A DNA stretch of 64,000 bases from Phytophthora hibernalis (taxonomy: Eukaryota > Oomycota > Peronosporomycetes > Peronosporales > Peronosporaceae): positions 806,001-870,000 of the forward strand of contig JAAKBF010000001.1 of assembly GCA_012656075.1 (NCBI GenBank), read 5' to 3'. This document shows, piece by piece, positions 58,700 to 64,000 of this stretch. Within the stretch, counting starts at the first letter, position 1; each line of letters starts with the position of its first letter. A program made the position numbers and the translations under genes. Under the pieces are notes generated by a model. It searched no databases and was not told the origin of the DNA. It was given only the letters and a program-made list of their open reading frames with translations.

Positions 58700-59640
58700 A
58701 GGATGCAGCTTTCCGGTCTGTGATTTCGTTCGACGAGATCCCCGATTGGTGGTCAATTGTCGATGCAGTTTCAGATACAGAAGATACTGCATTTGCTGGT
58801 GAACGACGTAACGACGTGCAAAGCGTGTCTTATCCCACAACGAGAAATATTGTGCTGTATTTGCTGTTTGCCAGCGTATCGCGGAGGGTGTTGCAGACAA
58901 AGAAAAAGCGGGGTTTACGAGTTGGCTTGAATACCTCCAGATGCTTGAGCGCAAGGTCCGTGACGACAATGATCCACCTGGCGTGGCTCCAGCGACAGGT
59001 ATAACGACACAAACCAGCGCCAAAGCTTCACCTGATGTGGATACTACGCCAAATATCAACGGTGTTGAAGTTGGATTAGTTGCCGATGTTGGTGAATCTG
59101 TCACCAATGTCACCACAAATGGTGACAAGATCACCAACTCTGACAGCAACGAAGGCGCCCGATCGAACATTAGCTCATCTGAAGTGTCGCAAGTCGAGCA
59201 ACGACATGTGCCAGCATTAGACAAGCAGAAGTCGAAGGAGAAGTCTGCGACACGTACAAAACGAAAGCTGCAAATGGAGCACAAAAATGAAGATAAAGCA
59301 TCACCGAAGGTGTCGGCGACGGAAATCAAGAACATGATGCAGTTGAATCCAGCTAGCCGACCATCAGGAAGACCGAAGCAAAAAGAAAGCTTCAAGAAGG
59401 CGAAAAAAGGAGATTGAAGATACAATGTCGTTCGTGGATACAGTCGTCAATGTTGGCGATGTTACGCTGGAAAGGTTTGACGAAGGTGTGAAGACAAAAT
59501 AGATCTCAATTGCTGTTGTTGGAGACGTTTTGAGGGGAATTCGACGTATGTTTGATGCAGCGGTTGTTAAGCGACCAAAAGCGTTCGTGATCAAAAGCGA
59601 TCCAACGGAGGTAATGAGCCCTGATTAACTGAGTCAGCTG
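58700..59640 (+). pseudogene. Transposase C-terminal tail, probably MULE type
   Basis: A frame from about 58870 gives RIAEGVADKEKAGFTSWLEYLQMLERKV, then a long Ser/Thr/Asn-rich linker. It then gives IKNMMQLNPASRPSGRPKQKES and basic residues. The GRPKQK ending after a low-complexity linker is typical of oomycete MULE/FAR1-type transposase tails. No DDE core is seen. Its start coincides with the point where CBS homology ends, so it is likely to be the agent or the filler of that break. Confidence 0.5.
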
Positions 59641-60640
59641 GCGTAACTTCACGTACGGCTACCAAGCATCAGCACTCATCTCCAGAAACATTCGACGAGT
59701 GAGCGGCCACCGAATAGCACGCAGAGAGAAATGAGTCTCTGGCTCGCTAAACTGGCGAGAAAAGAGAGTAATGAGTCTCCTTCTCGTTTGCCGCTGTCCC
59801 TTTCTTCCACTTCCGGCACAGATGCAGCAGCCTATATCCTGGCCGCAGCGTTCTCCAAACCCGCGTTCAGTCATTGTCTGGTCCGTCGTGGACTTCGCTG
59901 ACTTCTTCTACGGCCCGCTTGCGGCACTGCTTGCCCATGAGCGTCCAGGAGGAGCAGCCCATACATTTGAGCACCAGAGGTTCTATCAAGTTATTAGTAC
60001 ATATATTTAATACAGATAAAAATAAATGTTGGTGAAAATTGGTGAGATATCCACCAAGTTCACCAACATACATTACCCCGTTGGAACTGCAGTACGGTGT
60101 GGGCGTGGTGTGCTTTCGCAATGGTCGACAAGGACTCTTCGTGTGTTGTACCATGCCTGCCATCTCTTCTACTGCGACGTGCTGCTTGATGACGGACAAT
60201 CTCTGTTCAATCCTTGCCAAGACTGGTGAACAAAGGACAAGTTTGCATGTTACGTATGTGTCGTATTGCGAAGCAGTTTATTGAAACGCTAAAGCATTTT
60301 ACTCTCAAACCTTGTATGTCTTATTGTTCTTTCAGCAACTACATATATTATAGCATTTTTGCTTCGTACTCCCCGGTCCTTGTCCGTCCGTCACCTGTGT
60401 CGATCGCTCAAAACTCCTCTATCTGCAGATTTCAGGCACCCCCGCACCGACGAGCACCTGCAGCAATTAGTGCCGCTGTTGCATTATGGTGGCGAAGCAG
60501 GGTGACTTCATCCTAGACGAGAGCGGCTCGGCGACGGCAGCGTTCGCCAATGTCTCGCACTCCTCATCTTCCCAGCGCTTGCCCGCCTCGGCATATACAT
60601 CACGCACGCAAACGTACCTGCGTCATGTACTGGTGTATCT
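59641..60640. other. No recognisable gene
   Basis: AT-rich and without recognisable coding sequence. It includes a hairpin at 60026-60069 (atgttggtgaa paired with ttcaccaacat) whose interior tggtg/ccacca also pairs. Confidence 0.45.
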
Positions 60641-61440
60641 TCTTCTCACGCTTGATGGAACTTCTCCTCCTGGTTCTTGCCGATCATCGACGAGTACGGG
60701 TGGCGCTTCGGGAAACGCGTGAGCAAAGGCATATGCTTGCTACGGCGGCCCGAAGCAGCGGCCTGCAGCTCCATGAAGCGCGTTGAGGTCGTTGTTGCGG
60801 CTGCCCACAAGCTACACGTCTTGGACTGCTCCAAAATACCACTACCCCAACTCCACACGAAGCACATACTCCGTGTAGCCGTCACCCCAGCATTGTGCAC
60901 GGAAGCATGTAGCCATCGTACGGGATCGGAGGCCACGTGGGGAACTCCCGAATCTTCTCAACCGGGTTGATCTGGTTCTCGTCATCAACCGGCATCACCG
61001 GGCCAGCAGGAGCCCCACCGCTCTCCTCGAACAGGTCACGACCAGCCTGAGCAAGCTGCTTCTGGTGCAGCGCATCGCCAGCGACGGCCTCGATCTTGGC
61101 GTTTTCACCGGCCAGCCAGCTCATGTCAGCGTTCTGGGGTGACTTCTGTCCGACCATCGCACGGCAACACCTATCGATTCAACGTCTGTAGAAGATTGCA
61201 GCGGCTGCTCTGAGCCCATAGTAGCGGGTGCGGTGTCAGGAACTCCAAAAACGCCGAGAGCAGGAACGGCTCCCAGAGTACCAGGCATTACCGCCCTCTT
61301 CTGAGGATCATCGTATGCGCACGGCTTGCACAGGGCACATGCCACATGCCACGGTATCGTGGGCCATGGACGCATCCTGCGCGGCTTGAACGGCATCCTG
61401 GGCAGCCATCGCGGCTGTAAGCGAAGTGGTCTTGGCACGC
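60640..61440 (-). pseudogene. PX-domain-like protein fragment
   Basis: Pieces in three frames. A repetitive Ala/Gln N-terminus (AMAAQDAVQAAQDASMAHDT, about 61410-61350) leads to QNADMSWLAGENAKIEAVAGDALHQKQ and VDDENQINPVEKIREFP (about 61135-60945). A PX-like core follows: TEYVLRVELG, a NDLNALHGA phrase, PLLTRFPKRHPYSSMIGKNQEEKFHQ (about 60760-60650). The order tyrosine-rich strand, NDLNALH, proline-rich loop matches phosphoinositide-binding PX domains. Frame breaks near 60890, 60840 and 60800 prevent translation, and the C-terminal end of the domain is not in frame. Confidence 0.5.
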
Positions 61441-61459
61441 TCCACGGCAACCTGGCAGC

Positions 61460-62045
61460 TGGCCTATTCACGTCCGACAGAGCGAAGGTAGGCATACTGG
61501 ATAGTGGGCACGAGCGGATTTATCGACCAGCCTCCTGCGAATCTTCTCATCATCCACCTGTGCACGACGCTTGTTTGCCTGCTTGTGCCCTGGAGCCGTT
61601 GGGCAGACTCTAATATGCAGAGCGCCATGTCCATCTGGTTGGACGCGAGCGCGAAGAGCAGCGGGTACCGCCGAAGTAGCAGGCCTTAGTTGGATCGAAG
61701 AACCTTCCCATCGTCTCTGCTCGTGCCAGTTGAGGCGCCTGCCCCACCAGCCACTCCACGAACTCCGTCTGTCTGTGGAGTTTGTTGGACGATGGCTGTG
61801 CAAGATGTTCTCGCCCTCGTAGGGCGACGGCTCGTGCGCGTCCCCCGTCATGTACGTGCGCGTGGCGAGTGCTCGACTCCGCAGCACAAGCCTCTTGCCC
61901 AGCTCGTAGTGGCCGAACAGGAACGCGATGTGCACGGGGTCGGCCCCCACCGAGTCCCGCAGCGTCAGGCTATATACGAGCCGAAGCGCCGCGTCGACGT
62001 TGTTGGCCCGCACTTCTTGGAGGATGCCGTCGTCGTGGTCCAGCC
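61460..62045 (-). pseudogene. Ankyrin/TRP-channel-like fragment
   Basis: From about 62045: DHDDGILQEVRANNVDAALRL, SVGADPVHIAFLFGHYELGKRLV, then PYEGENILH; in other frames PLLFALASNQMDMALCILESA. These resemble the ankyrin region ahead of the membrane domain in TRPV-type channels of oomycetes and ciliates. No channel pore or membrane segments remain. Frame breaks lie near 61800 and 61680. Confidence 0.55.
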
Positions 62046-62049
62046 CCTA

Positions 62050-62580
62050 CAGTGTTACCACGTCCACCCTGGTGGCGCTACGCAGCTAGCGCACGCGTCT
62101 CGAGAGGCTACGGCGCGGCTTGGCGCGTACGCAGCGTCGATCACGTGATGCAGCACAACGGGGGTGAACAGGAGGCAGGTTGTCGTGAACGCCGATGCAA
62201 GTCCGCAAATCAGGAACGTCCAACCATAGCAATGCACGATGGTCCAGACGATCGACTGGTCCTGCTTATCGTAGTGGCGTCAGAAGTGCGCATAGGCAAT
62301 TACCAACCGACGGTCGTCATCCAGCTGCAGCAGATCGTCTTGGTCCAGTTGGCGCGTATTACCAGTCGCCATCCTTTTGTGTGCACACGAGAGGAAAATC
62401 CTCGAGAACAGCGACGCGGACTGTCGACGCCGAACGTTGGGTGATGCCGAGGAATGCGGCATCTTCCCGAGCGGACGGAGACATTTACAGTCTTGTCGAG
62501 CTCGTGGTCGAACTTGCCGCGCACGATCGACTGGATCTTCACAACCGTAGCCTTGTTCTTGCAGCATTATTCTCGGCAAG
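62050..62580 (-). pseudogene. ABCC (MRP-type) transporter N-terminal fragment
   Basis: The frame from about 62430 gives SLFSRIFLSCAHKRMATGNTRQL, then DDLLQLDDDRR and AYAHF, an in-frame TGA (62278-62280), and then on the same frame RHYDKQDQSIVWTIVHCYGWTFLICGLASAF and VVLHHVIDAAYA. This is the segment just before and including the first helix of the first membrane domain in Phytophthora ABCC transporters. The nucleotide-binding domains and most membrane helices are absent. Sequence changes abruptly to the ankyrin fragment near 62050. Confidence 0.7.
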
Positions 62581-62979
62581 CTGAGCAGTCATGCACTCAC
62601 GAGACTGTTCCAAGATCTCCATGAAAATATTCGCCGCAAGAACCCCACCGATGGCCATCTTCCACTGCTTTGAGCAAGAGCCTTAGCGCATTTTCAGGTA
62701 GTAGCTGTCAGGTCAGCCCGATACACTGAACCCAGGACGCTGCACCAAGAACCTTCAATATCCACGCCACCCAGACAGCACAAACACACTACAGTATATC
62801 TGCAGCAAATCCACCAAATTGATTCCTCCACAGCATGTACTTTATGTGGTAGCTGTTGACCCCGGTTGCGGCGATCAACCAGCGGAAACCAGCCACTGAT
62901 CTGGGCATGTATGCACTGAGATACGGCCCATGTCATCTCCAACAACTATTGCTTCACGATCATCTGAAGGCTTGTCAAC

Positions 62980-63860
62980 CTAAGCAAGGCACAGCGGGTT
63001 GCACTGCCTTCGCGAGTAGCCCACAAAGTCTCCAATTAGCTGGTCAGAATTCAGGTCGTAGAAGCTAAAAGTGCCAGTCACGGATGACACGGCAAGGCGA
63101 TTCGAACGCTTCATCACGCAGCAGTCTGTAAGCCAGTCACGCCCGGAACTTGCTGCGCAGCTAGTCATTTTGCACTCCATGTACACACGCTGTCGTCCTT
63201 GCTAGTTGTGAGATAGACACTTGGTTGTTCTAATCGTACAACCCGAGTGATCACGTTCTTACGATGCGGCAAAGGTCCTAATCCAAGCGTTCCACCGCTG
63301 CCTCCTATGACGTTACCCAACATGTCGGTCGCAGAGGATGACCAGAGCCACCAGGACCATTTCCACCGATGTCACCCGTGTACTTGTCAAACGCCACCAG
63401 GGCCATTTCCACCGATGTCACCCGTGTACTTTTCAAACGCAGGCTCGTAACATGAATTCCCGTCATCGCCTGTATATTCATCGCAGCCGCTACCACTATG
63501 GAACATATATTAATGAAAAACCAATACCACAAGTGGTTAGAAGTAGCTTTGATATACACACAATCAGAAGTGAATGCTGCGTACATTCGTAAGTTCATCC
63601 CAGTCCACAGCCCCGTCGGATTTCGCGTCGATCTTTTGCAACCTGTCAACCAAAGTAATACTTAATCAGACCTCATCATGGTGCAGGGATTGAGTAATTG
63701 AACCGTACAGTTCTGTGACTTGTGTCTCACTGAGCGAGGCATCAACAATTTCGAGGAAGATGCTTACAAACTCTCGGTCAAATCTCCGTCTGCGAACCTG
63801 CTCGACGCCGATCTCATCGTGTCCGATCGCTTCTTGGCCCGAGACAATGCCATTCCGTGG
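62980..63860 (-). pseudogene. EF-hand plus WD40 protein fragment
   Basis: From about 63810: EIGVEQVRRRRFDREFVSIFLEIVDASLS and ETQVTELYGSITQSLHHDE, then a 29-30 bp gap ending ttggttgacag that looks like an intron end. An EF-hand calcium loop follows (IDAKSDGAVDWDEL, near 63630-63590). Further on, TTSKDDSVCTW and DWLTDCCVMKRSNRLAVSSVTGTFSFYDL are WD40-type repeats (63225-63030). This resembles WDR49/WDR64-type proteins. Frame breaks and a 46 bp tandem repeat at 63347-63438 disrupt it. The N-terminus may extend past 63860. Confidence 0.55.
63347..63438. repeat. 46 bp tandem duplication
   Basis: gccaccagg(a/g)ccatttccaccg through gtgtactt(g/t)tcaaac occurs twice in a row with period 46 (from 63347 and 63393). 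As 46 is not a multiple of three, it shifts the reading frame of the WD40-type gene it lies in. Confidence 0.85.
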
Positions 63861-64000
63861 TCGAGCTATAGAAAACTGGACTCCGACGAAAGTACTGGAT
63901 CTGAAACTGCAGGATGCCAGCTCAAAACTTCGGGACTTGGTGATGCAAAATCAAGTACATTATGGCAATCCAGCCAGATTTTCAGCGGGGCCGGTATTTC

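Overview
This window is from an oomycete, almost certainly Phytophthora or a close downy-mildew relative. The evidence is RxLR effectors built from WY modules, an NPP1-type NLP gene, Crinkler-type (CRN) P-loop NTPase genes, a Crypton, a Helitron, MULE and pogo-like transposons, short introns (58-87 bp where I could phase them), and long repeat-filled stretches between compact gene islands. No rRNA, tRNA or CRISPR array was seen.

Layout. 1-4.6 kb: a decayed Helitron on the minus strand (STPR-like repeats, zinc finger, HUH Rep, start of helicase), split by a ~580 bp insertion that looks like a solo LTR. 4.6-11.4 kb: repeat desert with a dispersed repeat in two copies, a GTATAG-rich satellite and a GC-rich minisatellite. 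11.4-23.4 kb: a very large inverted duplication. Two ~3.45 kb arms, each holding the same broken CRN-type NTPase gene plus a second truncated copy of its N-terminal module, flank a 5.1 kb centre with a dead PIG-N fragment, two strong palindromes and a MULE transposase pseudogene. 23.6-30.4 kb: a housekeeping island, importin-5 and a protein with four RGS domains. 31-33.4 kb: a Crypton (tyrosine recombinase plus GCR1_C-like domain) with a phased intron. 33.6-37.6 kb: two paralogous secreted WY-repeat RxLR effectors, one with eight modules and one with five. 38-39.5 kb: a pogo-like transposase. 40.3-51.2 kb: effector graveyard with a partial RxLR 3' copy fused to a CRN fragment, further CRN pieces, an intact START/FYVE-like gene and an NLP gene. 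52-56 kb: two more START/FYVE-like paralogues. 56.2-58.7 kb: serine hydroxymethyltransferase head-to-head with a truncated cystathionine beta-synthase that runs into MULE-like sequence. 60.6-64 kb: broken pieces of unrelated genes (PX, ankyrin/TRP-like, ABCC transporter, EF-hand/WD40), all on the minus strand.

How the genes relate. The housekeeping genes do nuclear import, G-protein signalling and serine/one-carbon/sulphur metabolism; SHMT and CBS share an intergenic region and both use serine. The effector genes sit among transposons. Their repeats (arm duplication, internal WY triplication, RxLR-CRN chimera, promoter duplication at the NLP) show active rearrangement.

Caution. Importin-5, SHMT, the RGS gene and CBS, which are normally conserved, all carry single-base frameshifts, some of them in short homopolymers. 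Base-level assembly error is therefore likely, and frameshift-only pseudogene calls in the effectors should be held loosely. All coordinates and homologies come from reading the sequence by eye; no database search was run.
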